NCBI RefSeq assembly: GCF_001984195.1
Contig: NZ_MTQN01000012.1
Span: 434,001-498,000 of the forward strand
Direction of reading: 5' to 3'
DNA length: 64,000 bases
Source: Kribbella sp. ALI-6-A
GTDB taxonomy: Bacteria > Actinomycetota > Actinomycetes > Propionibacteriales > Kribbellaceae
The notes beneath the pieces were generated by a model, which was not told where the DNA came from, ran no database searches, and saw only the letters and a list, made by a program, of their open reading frames with translations. Positions 37,893-45,059 of this stretch are shown in pieces. The translations under genes and the position numbers were made by a program. The stretch's first letter is position 1. Each line of letters opens with the position of its first letter.

Positions 37893-38756
37893 TCAACTCT
37901 CCCGCAGCAACGGCAGGACGTCGCGCAGCACGGCGGCGTGGTCGGCCGGCGACTTCAGGCCCATGCCCATCGTGTTGACGCCGAGATGCGTCGCGCCGAT
38001 CTCCCGCCAGCCCCGCACGAACGCCGGCCAGTCCGCCTCGGGCAGGCGGCCGAGGCTGAGTCGCGCCTCGAAGCCGATCTCCGCCGGGTCGCGGCCCGCC
38101 TCCACGGCGTACTGGCGGATTCGCTCGACGCAGGCACGGGCCTCGTCGTCGGGCGCGCTCTGCGGCATCCAGCCGTCGCCGATCTCCCCGGTCCGGCGCA
38201 GCACGGCCTCCGCCGAACCGCCGAACCAGATCGGGATCCGGCGACCCGGCAACGGGTTGAGGCCGGCCTCCTCGACCTGGTGGAACTTCCCGTCGTACGA
38301 GATCACCGGGTCGGCCCAGAGCTTGCGCAGCAGGTCGACCTGCTCCTCGAGCTTGGCGCCCCGCTGCTTGAAGGGCACGCCGAGGGCGTCGTACTCGACC
38401 TGGTTCCAGCCGATGCCGACGCCGAGCCGCAGCCGGCCGCCGCTGAGCACGTCGACCTCCGCCGCCTGCTTGGCGACCAGAGCGGTCTGCCGCTGCGGCA
38501 GGATCACCACCCCGGTGACCAGTTCGAGCTCGGTGGTCACCGCCGCCAGATAGCCGAACAGCACAAAAACCTCGTGGAACAAGGACTTGTCGGTGTACCC
38601 CGTCCAGCCCGGCCGATGCTCCGGACTCGCGCCGAGCACATGGTCGTAGGCCAGCGCGTGCGTGTATCCGGCCGACTCGACGGTCTCCGCCCAGGACCGC
38701 ACCACCGCCGGGTCACTACCGATCTCGAGCTGGGGAAAGACGGCACCGATCCTCAC
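37893..38756 (-). CDS. F420-dependent LLM oxidoreductase (Rv2161c/TIGR03619-like)
   Basis: 287 residues. GTG at 38756 overlaps the TetR stop (GTGA). It has the luciferase-like TIM barrel: MRIGAVFPQLEIGSDP, the long VLGASPEHRPGWTGYTDKS insertion, LVTGVVILPQRQTALVAKQ, and GGRLRLGVGIGWNQVEYDAL, characteristic of the TIGR03619 F420-dependent subgroup. Hydride transfer from reduced F420 is expected; substrate unknown. It is co-transcribed with and probably controlled by the TetR gene just upstream. Confidence 0.85.
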   Translation of the reverse strand: MRIGAVFPQLEIGSDPAVVRSWAETVESAGYTHALAYDHVLGASPEHRPGWTGYTDKSLFHEVFVLFGYLAAVTTELELVTGVVILPQRQTALVAKQAAEVDVLSGGRLRLGVGIGWNQVEYDALGVPFKQRGAKLEEQVDLLRKLWADPVISYDGKFHQVEEAGLNPLPGRRIPIWFGGSAEAVLRRTGEIGDGWMPQSAPDDEARACVERIRQYAVEAGRDPAEIGFEARLSLGRLPEADWPAFVRGWREIGATHLGVNTMGMGLKSPADHAAVLRDVLPLLRES

Positions 38757-39388
38757 AGCGCTACTCCTCGCAGTAGTTGGACGATTCCTTGCACCGCCTG
38801 CTCGAACGGTTCGTCGTCGTCGGCGGCCCGGGCGAGCACGTAGCCGCCTTGCAGCACGGCGGCGATCGTGGTGGCGGTGGCGACCGGGTCCAGGGCCGGC
38901 GGGAACTCGCCGGACTGTTTGCCTTCAGCAAGGATCTCGGCGAGGCGCTCGCGGATCCGGCCCAGGGTGGCTTCGACGGGGGCGCGCAGGGCGGGGTCGG
39001 CCATCACGTCCGGGTCGGCGGTGAGGCGGCCGATCTGGCAGCCCCTGAGGACGTCGCGGTCGCGGCGCAGGTACCGGGTGATGCGCTCGACCGCCGTACC
39101 GGGACCGGACAGCTGTTCCTCGGCGGCCGCGGTGAGCTCGGCGGCGGACCGCTCGATCGCCGCCTTGGCCAGCTCGGCCTTGCCGGTGAAGTGGTGGTAC
39201 ATGCTGCCCTGGCCGGCCTCGGCCGCGGCCTGGATCGCCTTCGGGCTGGTGCCGACGTAACCTCGCTCCCAGAGCAGCTGCTGCGTGCTCCGGATCAACC
39301 GCTCCACTGTCTCCACCCGATCCACTGTACTCAGAGGTACAGCCGGAATGGCCTCGGCGGTACGGCGAGCGCTAGTCTCGGTCGGCAT
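38753..39388 (-). CDS. TetR-family transcriptional regulator
   Basis: 211 residues from ATG 39388, which has a strong GGAGGTG site. A shorter start at GTG 39325 would place a palindrome directly in front of the gene. The helix-turn-helix is YVGTSPKAIQAAAEAGQGSMYHHFTGKAEL; the C-terminal ligand domain resembles the AcrR/LmrA-like group. It forms an operon with the F420 oxidoreductase. Its ATG shares two bases with the ATG of the divergent glycosyltransferase on the other strand. It likely represses its own operon, possibly also the glycosyltransferases. Confidence 0.88.
   Translation of the reverse strand: MPTETSARRTAEAIPAVPLSTVDRVETVERLIRSTQQLLWERGYVGTSPKAIQAAAEAGQGSMYHHFTGKAELAKAAIERSAAELTAAAEEQLSGPGTAVERITRYLRRDRDVLRGCQIGRLTADPDVMADPALRAPVEATLGRIRERLAEILAEGKQSGEFPPALDPVATATTIAAVLQGGYVLARAADDDEPFEQAVQGIVQLLRGVAL
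39325..39342. promoter_or_regulatory. Palindromic operator candidate near TetR start
   Basis: CTGTAC-N6-GTACAG, perfect six-base arms. It lies 45-62 bases before the + strand glycosyltransferase start and inside the 5' coding part of TetR, or immediately upstream of TetR if that starts at 39325. Arm and spacer size suit a TetR dimer. Confidence 0.5.
39373..39387 (+). promoter_or_regulatory. Leaderless promoter -10 for glycosyltransferase
   Basis: TAGTCT (TANNNT) at 39373-39378 ends nine bases before the ATG at 39387, and there is no Shine-Dalgarno in between. Transcription would begin at or next to the start codon. Confidence 0.45.
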
Positions 39389-40436
39389 GAGCACCTCCGT
39401 CGCGATCGCCGTGATCACCTTCCGGCGACCCGAGCTGCTGAAGGATCTGCTGGACAGTCTGCAGGCCCAGGAGCTGCCCGCGGACAGCGACTACGCCGTC
39501 CGGATCGTCGTGGTGGACAACGACGCGGCCGGTTCGGCGGGTGAGGTGATCGCTGCCGCGGCAGCGACCGGCCCGTACCCGGTGGAGTCCGCGATCGAAC
39601 CGGAGCCGGGGATCCCCTTCGCCCGCGAGAAGTCGGTGCAGCTGTGCTGGAACGACGACGCGCTGATCTTCGTCGACGACGACGAGGTCGCGCCCCCGGG
39701 CTGGCTGGCGACGCTGCTCGGCGCCTGGGAGAGCACCGGCGCGGACGTCGTCACCGGCCCCGTCCAGGGCACCCTCCCGCCGGACGCCCCGGCCTGGAAC
39801 CGCTACAGCGACGTGCACGACTCGACCGGCAAGCACAAGACCGGCGACGTGCTGAACAAGGCCTACACGAACAACACGCTGGTCGCGCAGCAGGTGTACC
39901 ACCAGGTCACGCCGGCCTTCCACCCGGCGTTCCGGTTCACCGGGTCGAGCGACCTGCACTTCTTCCTGCGCGTGCACCAGGCCGGGTTCCGGATCGTGTG
40001 GTGCGAGGAGGCCCGGATCACCGAGGACGTGCCGGCCTCCCGGACGACGCTGCGCTGGCTGGTCCGGCGCGCCTTCCGGTCCGGCAGCGGCGACAGCATC
40101 TCCCGGGTGCTGATCCGGCCGGGCGTGGCCAGCATGCTGACGGCGCTGGCCTATGCTCTGGCGCGGATCGGCTCGGCCTTCGGCTACGGCCTGGCCGGTC
40201 TGGTGCTCGTACGCAAGACCTATCTGCTGAAGGCCGTTCGCCGGTTCTTCTCGGGCATCGGCAGCCTCGCGGGCATAGTAGGGATCAACCATGACGAGTA
40301 CCGGGAACGGCACCACACCGACGGTGGCGACGCTGTGCCACGCGATCTGGCAGCTGGAGAAGGAGCTGGATCTGCTGAGCTGGCGGATCCAGGGCGCCCA
40401 CCCGTGGCCGATCATCCGGATGCGCGTCTTCCATGA
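39387..40436 (+). CDS. Family 2 glycosyltransferase
   Basis: 349 residues to the stop at 40436. GT-A fold: MSTSVAIAVITFRRPELL start, VVVDNDAAGSAGEV (nucleotide binding), EPGIPFAREKSV and the DxD-type motif FVDDDEVAPPGW. The C-terminal third has a hydrophobic segment (GVASMLTALAYALARIG) that could associate with membrane. It transfers a sugar from a nucleotide donor to a glycan, presumably at the inner membrane; donor and acceptor unknown. The last ~49 codons overlap the next gene in another frame and are Asp/Gly/Pro-rich, so the natural end may be earlier. Confidence 0.85.
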   Translation: MSTSVAIAVITFRRPELLKDLLDSLQAQELPADSDYAVRIVVVDNDAAGSAGEVIAAAAATGPYPVESAIEPEPGIPFAREKSVQLCWNDDALIFVDDDEVAPPGWLATLLGAWESTGADVVTGPVQGTLPPDAPAWNRYSDVHDSTGKHKTGDVLNKAYTNNTLVAQQVYHQVTPAFHPAFRFTGSSDLHFFLRVHQAGFRIVWCEEARITEDVPASRTTLRWLVRRAFRSGSGDSISRVLIRPGVASMLTALAYALARIGSAFGYGLAGLVLVRKTYLLKAVRRFFSGIGSLAGIVGINHDEYRERHHTDGGDAVPRDLAAGEGAGSAELADPGRPPVADHPDARLP

Positions 40437-41628
40437 GCTGACCAAGCGCGCCGGCATCCACGGCGAGCCGCACCCGGTCCGCCGGACCCGCTCGGACAAG
40501 GCCCGGCTGGTCGGCAAGCACGTCGCCGGCGTGGTCGGCAAGAACCCGTTCCTGACCTCCGGCGCGTACGACGCGCTGGTGGTGCCGCACCCGCGCAAGC
40601 CCGGCGGCATCGAGATCTACACCGACAAGCTGCGGGCCGAGCTCGGGTCGTCGGCGCTGGTGCTGGACTCCGGCATCAACGGGACCCCGCTGGCCGGCAG
40701 CCGCAACCTGGACTTCTTCACCTCCGCCGCCGGCGCGGTCCGCAGCCGCTCGGTCGACGCCCGGGCCACCACGATCGCCAACGCGCTCGAGGCGCTGACC
40801 GGCGTCAAGGTGCCGATCGGCGCGCTGGTCGCGCGGGAGATCCCCAAGCACCTGCGGCTGCGCACGCTCTACCGCGCGCTGCTGCGCCGGCACCGGATCA
40901 AGACCGTGTACTCCGTGGTGTCGTACTTCCACCAGCACATCACCGGCGCGGCCCGCGACCTCGGCGTACCGGTGGTCGAGCTGCAGCACGGCGCGATCAG
41001 CCCGTACCACCTCGGCTACAGCTACCCCGGCAGCCCGGTGGTGCCCGACCAGCCGGACGAGCTGTGGTGCTTCGGCTCGTACTGGACGACGGTCGCGGAG
41101 CTGCCCGCGGGGATGTCGACCGCGGTGATCGGGGCGCCGTTCCTGCCGCCGGCCGATCCGGCCCTGAAGATCGGCGAGCAGGTCCTGTTCCTGTCGCAGG
41201 GCACGATCGGGCCGGAGCTGCTGGACTTCGCGGTCGCGTTCGCGGCGGCCCGCCCGGAGCTGGACGTCGTGTTCCGGCTGCACCCGAGCGAGCACCTGAC
41301 GGACTACCGGGTGCCACCGGACAGCAAGGTCCGGCTGTCGGCGGGATCGGCGGAGTCGACCGTCGAGCTGCAGCGGGCGGCGGCGTACCAGGTGGGTGTC
41401 TCGACGACCGCGCTGTTCGAGGGCATGGCACTGGGCTGCCGTACGGCGGTGGCCGAGCTGCCGGGACACGAGTACCTGCAGCCTGTCGTCGAGCTCGGCG
41501 ACGCCCTCCTGGCTCCTGACGCGGCGACGCTGGCCGCCCGGCTCGACGAGGCGCCGGTGTGTGCCGACAGCTCGGTGTACTACGCGGCCGACCAGCTCAG
41601 CGCCGTACTGAAGGATCCCTCCCGATAA
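40291..41628 (+). CDS. Capsule/sialyltransferase-like polysaccharide synthesis protein
   Basis: 445 residues from ATG 40291 after TAGGGAT. It resembles GT-B-type capsule or polysialyltransferase-like enzymes: VVELQHGAISPYHLGYSYPG (conserved QHG), LWCFGSYW, FLSQGTIGPELLDFA, VFRLHPSEHLTDYR (HPSE donor motif) and VGVSTTALFEGMALGC near the C-terminus. No signal peptide; cytosolic or membrane-associated. It overlaps the upstream family 2 glycosyltransferase by 146 bases and presumably acts in the same surface-glycan pathway. It overlaps the convergent TIGR03086 gene by 32 bases. Confidence 0.72.
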   Translation: MTSTGNGTTPTVATLCHAIWQLEKELDLLSWRIQGAHPWPIIRMRVFHELTKRAGIHGEPHPVRRTRSDKARLVGKHVAGVVGKNPFLTSGAYDALVVPHPRKPGGIEIYTDKLRAELGSSALVLDSGINGTPLAGSRNLDFFTSAAGAVRSRSVDARATTIANALEALTGVKVPIGALVAREIPKHLRLRTLYRALLRRHRIKTVYSVVSYFHQHITGAARDLGVPVVELQHGAISPYHLGYSYPGSPVVPDQPDELWCFGSYWTTVAELPAGMSTAVIGAPFLPPADPALKIGEQVLFLSQGTIGPELLDFAVAFAAARPELDVVFRLHPSEHLTDYRVPPDSKVRLSAGSAESTVELQRAAAYQVGVSTTALFEGMALGCRTAVAELPGHEYLQPVVELGDALLAPDAATLAARLDEAPVCADSSVYYAADQLSAVLKDPSR

Positions 41629-42184
41629 GGCCGAGCAGGCGGTCCTGCAGCGGCGCGTCGGCCGGGACCGGGACCTCCGGGCCGAACACCTCGACACCGG
41701 GGCCGAAGGCACCGGGAGTCCGGTAGCGCTTCATCAGGTCGACCGGGATGGACGTCGTACTGCGCCAGAGGCGCTCGACGTCGTCCGGGTTCATCGTCTC
41801 GTCCTGGCCGGTCGCGCGGGCCAGGTCCCAGCCGTGCAGGACCAGGTCGTCGCTGACCACTTGGTCGACGTGCTGCTCGGCGGTCATCCTGCCGATCGGG
41901 GTGTCGACTTCCTGACCGGCCAGCTCGGGGTTGTCGAGCACTTCCTGCACCGCCGCCCGCGCCTCCTGGAACGCGCGCAGCGGGTCGTCGTTCACCTGCG
42001 TACCGAACGCGCGACCACCAGGGCCCAGCATGTAGCCGTGCATCCCGACGATGTGATCGACGACGTCCCGGGCGGTCCACCGCGCGCACGGTGACTGGTT
42101 GGACCAGGCGTCCGGCGGTACGGCGGCGATCCTGCGCTCGAACTCCGCGGCGCGCCGGCGGTAGCGGTCGGCGATCTCCTCCAT
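41597..42184 (-). CDS. TIGR03086-family DinB-like metal-binding protein
   Basis: 195 residues. Four-helix DinB / mycothiol-dependent maleylpyruvate isomerase fold: SPCARWTARDVVDHIVGMHG near the N-terminus, EQHVDQVVSDDLVLHGWDLA in the middle. The His residues in these segments are the expected metal ligands. The C-terminal DAPLQDRLLGLIGRDP is the family signature. Members are thought to be thiol (mycothiol)-linked transferases or isomerases; the substrate here is unknown. Confidence 0.85.
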   Translation of the reverse strand: MEEIADRYRRRAAEFERRIAAVPPDAWSNQSPCARWTARDVVDHIVGMHGYMLGPGGRAFGTQVNDDPLRAFQEARAAVQEVLDNPELAGQEVDTPIGRMTAEQHVDQVVSDDLVLHGWDLARATGQDETMNPDDVERLWRSTTSIPVDLMKRYRTPGAFGPGVEVFGPEVPVPADAPLQDRLLGLIGRDPSVRR

Positions 42185-42280
42185 TCGCCCACCCTGCCAC
42201 CGCCACGAGCTGAATCAAATGGTCTAGGCCGTGACAATCCGGGTACCGGGAGAACTCGGACAGCAACGAGGAGGTCAGTG

Positions 42281-42733
42281 ATGAGTGGCATCACGCAGTC
42301 GGTGGACGTCGACGTCCCGGTCACGACGGCGTACAACCAGTGGACGCAGTTCGAGTCCTTCCCGGAGTTCATGGAAGGGGTCGAGCAGGTCCGGCAGCTC
42401 GACAACACCCACACCCACTGGGTGACGAAGGTCGGCGGCCAGACCCGCGAGTTCGACGCCACGATCACCGAGCAGCACCCCGACGAGCGGGTCGCCTGGA
42501 AGTCCGACTCAGGGCCGCAGCACGCCGGTGTGATCACCTTCCACCAGCTCGAGCCGGCCAAGACCCGGGTGACCGCTCAGATCGACATCGACCCCGAGGG
42601 CTTCCTGGAGAAGGTCGGCGACAAGCTCGGCGTCGTCGAGGGCCGGGTCAAGGGCGACCTGCAGCGGTTCAAGTCGTTCATCGAGTCCCGCGGCAGCGAG
42701 ACCGGAGCGTGGCGGGGCGACGTCCCGCGCTGA
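42281..42733 (+). CDS. SRPBCC-family (polyketide cyclase-like) protein
   Basis: 150 residues from ATG 42281, seven bases after GAGGAGG. START/Bet v1-like helix-grip fold: ITQSVDVDVPVTTAYNQWTQFESFPEFMEGV, where PVxxAYxxWxxFExFPxFM is typical of bacterial SRPBCC cyclase/dehydrase proteins. FLEKVGDKLGVVEGRVKGDL forms the long C-terminal helix. It binds a hydrophobic ligand, and many such members are abundant stress proteins. Function otherwise unknown. Ends with a tandem repeat and strong hairpin downstream. Confidence 0.88.
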   Translation: MSGITQSVDVDVPVTTAYNQWTQFESFPEFMEGVEQVRQLDNTHTHWVTKVGGQTREFDATITEQHPDERVAWKSDSGPQHAGVITFHQLEPAKTRVTAQIDIDPEGFLEKVGDKLGVVEGRVKGDLQRFKSFIESRGSETGAWRGDVPR

Positions 42734-42735
42734 GT

Positions 42736-42805
42736 GTGCCGGCGCGCGGTGGTGACCGGCGCGCCCGGCTGTGCCGGTACGTGGTGGTGACCAGCGTGCC
42801 CGGCT
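42736..42805. repeat. Imperfect 35-base tandem duplication
   Basis: Two consecutive 35-base units (42736-42770 and 42771-42805) match at 30 of 35 positions, directly after the SRPBCC stop codon. Probably a local duplication in non-coding DNA. Confidence 0.7.
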
Positions 42806-42846
42806 GAGGCGTACGTCCGCCGCGGATGCGTGGCCGGCGTGCTCCA

Positions 42847-42886
42847 CCCCCATCGAGACTCCTCCGGAGTGTCGGTGGGGGCTTTT
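42847..42886 (+). terminator. Hairpin terminator ending SRPBCC transcript
   Basis: A 16-position stem (42847-42862 with 42866-42881) with one G-G mismatch, one G-T wobble and a three-base loop is followed by CTTTT, one of the few T-tracts in the window. Its tail abuts the -10 of the next gene. Confidence 0.75.
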
Positions 42887-42899
42887 ATCGTCGGTGCCA
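42886..42899 (+). promoter_or_regulatory. Leaderless promoter -10 for aldo/keto reductase
   Basis: TATCGT (TANNNT) at 42886-42891 ends eight bases before the ATG at 42899, with no ribosome site. The T-tract of the preceding terminator overlaps its start. Confidence 0.5.
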
Positions 42900-43864
42900 T
42901 GCGGATGGTCGAGCTTGGTCGAAGTGGACTGAAGGTCAGCCGGCTGGGACTGGGACTGGCGTCGCTGGCGGGAATGTTCGCCCCGGTGCCGGAGTCGCAG
43001 GCGGTGGCGACCATCGACCGGGCCTGGGAGCTGGGGATCCGGTTGTTCGACACCGCGCCCGTCTACGGATACGGATTGTCCGAGCAGCGAGCGGGCCTCG
43101 GCCTGCGCGGGCGGCCGCGCGACGAGTACGTGCTCTGCACGAAGGTCGGCCGCCTGCTCGAACCAGGCGGGACCGACCTGCAGCCGATCTGGGTCGAGCC
43201 ACCGGCCGGCCTCGGGCCGCGCCTGGACTACTCGTACGACGCGGTGATGCGCTCGTTCGAGGACAGTCTGCAGCGGATGGGCATCGACCGGGTCGACATC
43301 CTGCACATCCACGACCCGGAGCTCGACTTCGCGGCCGCCTCGACGTCGGCGCTGCGGGCGTTGGTCGAGCTGCGCGACCGGGGCACGATCCGGGCGCTCT
43401 CGCTCGGCATCAACCACGCCGACGTCGCGGCACGCTTCCTGCGCGAGGCGGCGACGACGCCCGACTGCGTCCTCTTGGCCGGGCGCTACAGCCTGCTCGA
43501 CCAGTCGGCCACCGTCGAGCTGCTGCCACTGGCTCACCAGCTCGGCGTCTCGATCATCGGCGCCGGAGTCTTCCAGGGCGGACCGCTCGCGGCGTCCCGG
43601 CCGTCGGTCGGCTATCCCCCACTGGCACCCGAAGCGGCCGCGCGCCTCGACCAGCTCCGCGCGATCAGCGACCAGTACGACGTACCGCTGCCGGCCGCCG
43701 CGCTGCAGTTCCCGCTGGCGCATCCGGACATTCCGGCGGTGGTCGTCGGGGCGCGGACGCCCGCGGAGATCACCGAGGTGGCCGGGTATCTCGACCAGGC
43801 CATTCCCCCGGCGTACTGGCGGGCGCTGGAAAAGGCCGGGCTGATCCCGCTACGGTCGAGCTGA
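42899..43864 (+). CDS. Aldo/keto reductase
   Basis: 321 residues from ATG 42899 (ATG 42905 also possible). NADPH-dependent (beta/alpha)8 oxidoreductase: GRSGLKVSRLGLGLASLAG start, FDTAPVYGYGLSEQRAG with the catalytic Tyr, TKVGRLL (catalytic Lys), ILHIHDPE (His), and C-terminal PAVVVGARTPAEITE for cofactor binding. The order and the VYGYG...G motif are closest to the D-threo-aldose 1-dehydrogenase / L-fucose dehydrogenase group, so a sugar lactone-forming role is possible. Followed ten bases later by a YCII-like gene, likely one transcript. Confidence 0.88.
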   Translation: MRMVELGRSGLKVSRLGLGLASLAGMFAPVPESQAVATIDRAWELGIRLFDTAPVYGYGLSEQRAGLGLRGRPRDEYVLCTKVGRLLEPGGTDLQPIWVEPPAGLGPRLDYSYDAVMRSFEDSLQRMGIDRVDILHIHDPELDFAAASTSALRALVELRDRGTIRALSLGINHADVAARFLREAATTPDCVLLAGRYSLLDQSATVELLPLAHQLGVSIIGAGVFQGGPLAASRPSVGYPPLAPEAAARLDQLRAISDQYDVPLPAAALQFPLAHPDIPAVVVGARTPAEITEVAGYLDQAIPPAYWRALEKAGLIPLRSS

Positions 43865-43874
43865 GGAGGCACCG

Positions 43875-44216
43875 ATGCGCTTCGCGCTGCTGCACAAGAC
43901 CAACGACGCACTGGAGGCCGGCCAGGCGCCGGACCCGGAGATGCTCGCGCGCGCCGACGAGGTGCTGGAGGAGATGCGCCAGGCGGGCGTGCTGCTCAGC
44001 GCCGACGGTCTGCTGCCCAGCGCCCACGGCGCCCGCATCGCGTTCGCCGACGGCTCACCCCGGGTGCTCGACGGCCCGTTCACCGAGACGAAGGAACTGA
44101 TCGCCGGCCTGTCGATCATCCGCGTCAACTCCCGCGACGAGGCCGTCCAGTGGGCGCTCCGCTTCGCCGAGGTCGACCCCGGCACCGAGATCGACATCCT
44201 GCAACTCGCCGACTGA
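43875..44216 (+). CDS. YCII-related (YciI family) protein
   Basis: 113 residues from ATG 43875 with GAGGAGG upstream. Ferredoxin-like alpha+beta fold of the YCII group; DGPFTETKELIAGLSII is the family signature and includes the acidic/His-site region. Members are small putative enzymes often next to sigma factors of the SigJ/ECF type, although none is present here. Probably in the same operon as the aldo/keto reductase. Confidence 0.85.
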   Translation: MRFALLHKTNDALEAGQAPDPEMLARADEVLEEMRQAGVLLSADGLLPSAHGARIAFADGSPRVLDGPFTETKELIAGLSIIRVNSRDEAVQWALRFAEVDPGTEIDILQLAD

Positions 44217-44234
44217 CCCGGGCCGGCCGTCGGC

Positions 44235-44528
44235 TCACTCGGATTCGGCGAGCACGCCTTCCTCGGCGGTGACCAGCGCGTCGATCGCGGCGAAGAAACG
44301 GGCGATGCCCGGCAGGTTCGGCCCCTTGGCGCGGCTGGCGGCGTAGTCCTCACTGGTCGCCCACTCGACGATGTCGAGCCACTCACCGTCCGGCAGCTGG
44401 ACGAGTCGGGCCGACAGGAAACCCGCCCGGTCGGCGGCGAAGTCGGCCAGCATGGCGGGGCGGGCGGCCAGCAGCTCGGCGGTCTTGCCGGCGGAAACCG
44501 TGAAGCGAGTCAGTTCGACAGCAGTCAT
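44235..44528 (-). CDS. Antibiotic biosynthesis monooxygenase (ABM)-domain protein
   Basis: 97 residues from ATG 44528, eight bases after AAGGA; GTG 44534 is the alternative. Dimeric ferredoxin-like ABM fold: ELTRFTVSAGKTAELLAARPAM, FLSARLVQLPDGEWLDIVEW. Members include cofactor-free monooxygenases and quinol monooxygenases. The promoter carries a TATAGT -10 buried in a perfect inverted repeat, so expression is probably repressor-controlled. Confidence 0.82.
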   Translation of the reverse strand: MTAVELTRFTVSAGKTAELLAARPAMLADFAADRAGFLSARLVQLPDGEWLDIVEWATSEDYAASRAKGPNLPGIARFFAAIDALVTAEEGVLAESE

Positions 44529-44542
44529 GGTCACAGTCCTTG

Positions 44543-44563
44543 ATAGTCATTATTGGTGACTAT
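44543..44563 (-). promoter_or_regulatory. Operator palindrome over the ABM gene promoter
   Basis: ATAGTCA-N7-TGACTAT, perfect arms of seven, 15 bases before the start. On the - strand TATAGT (positions 44559-44564) forms a -10 box inside the palindrome. The arm type (ATAGTnAn) is reminiscent of HxlR/MarR-type sites; the regulator gene is not adjacent. Confidence 0.6.
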
Positions 44564-44619
44564 AGTGAATCACGCCCGCGCGGCGATCTCCAGGCCGGCA
44601 TCGTCATTGCCGGGTGCAA

Positions 44620-45051
44620 CTAAAGGGTCAGGTGCAGCAGCGGGTACGGCTTGCCGGTGCCGTCTCGCTCCGACCGGCCGGCGACCGTGAACCCGTGGTG
44701 CAGGTAGAAGCCGACCGCCTGCGGGTTCTGCTCGTTCACGTCGACCGCTGTCACGCCGAAGACCCGGCGCGCATGGTCCAGCAGCAGCGTCCCACCGCCC
44801 AGCCCGCGCGCGTCCGGAGCCAGGAACAGCATTTCCAGCTTGCCCGCGGCGGCTCCGGCGAACCCGAGCAACCGGCCGTCGTCGTCCCGCAGGCCGGCCA
44901 GGTGCTCGAGCTGCCCGAACGCCGCGGCGACCAGCGGGCGGAGCACGTCCAGGTCGGCCTCGGTGACGAAGTCGTGGGTCGCGCGGACCGACGACTCCCA
45001 GATCCGCGTCGCCTCGGCGTACTCGTCGGGATGGATGCCGGTGATCTTCAT
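44620..45051 (-). CDS. GNAT-family N-acetyltransferase
   Basis: 143 residues from ATG 45051; in-frame TTG 45063 would overlap the upstream gene. GNAT fold: MKITGIHPDEYAEATRIWES, FAGAAAGKLEMLFLAPDARG, LGGGTLLLDHA (acetyl-CoA pyrophosphate loop) and VDVNEQNPQAVGFYLHHGF. Resembles YjaB-type acetyltransferases. It starts eight bases after the VWA stop codon, so it is probably the last gene of the MoxR/VWA transcript. Substrate unknown. Confidence 0.88.
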   Translation of the reverse strand: MKITGIHPDEYAEATRIWESSVRATHDFVTEADLDVLRPLVAAAFGQLEHLAGLRDDDGRLLGFAGAAAGKLEMLFLAPDARGLGGGTLLLDHARRVFGVTAVDVNEQNPQAVGFYLHHGFTVAGRSERDGTGKPYPLLHLTL

Positions 45052-45059
45052 CGGCCCAT

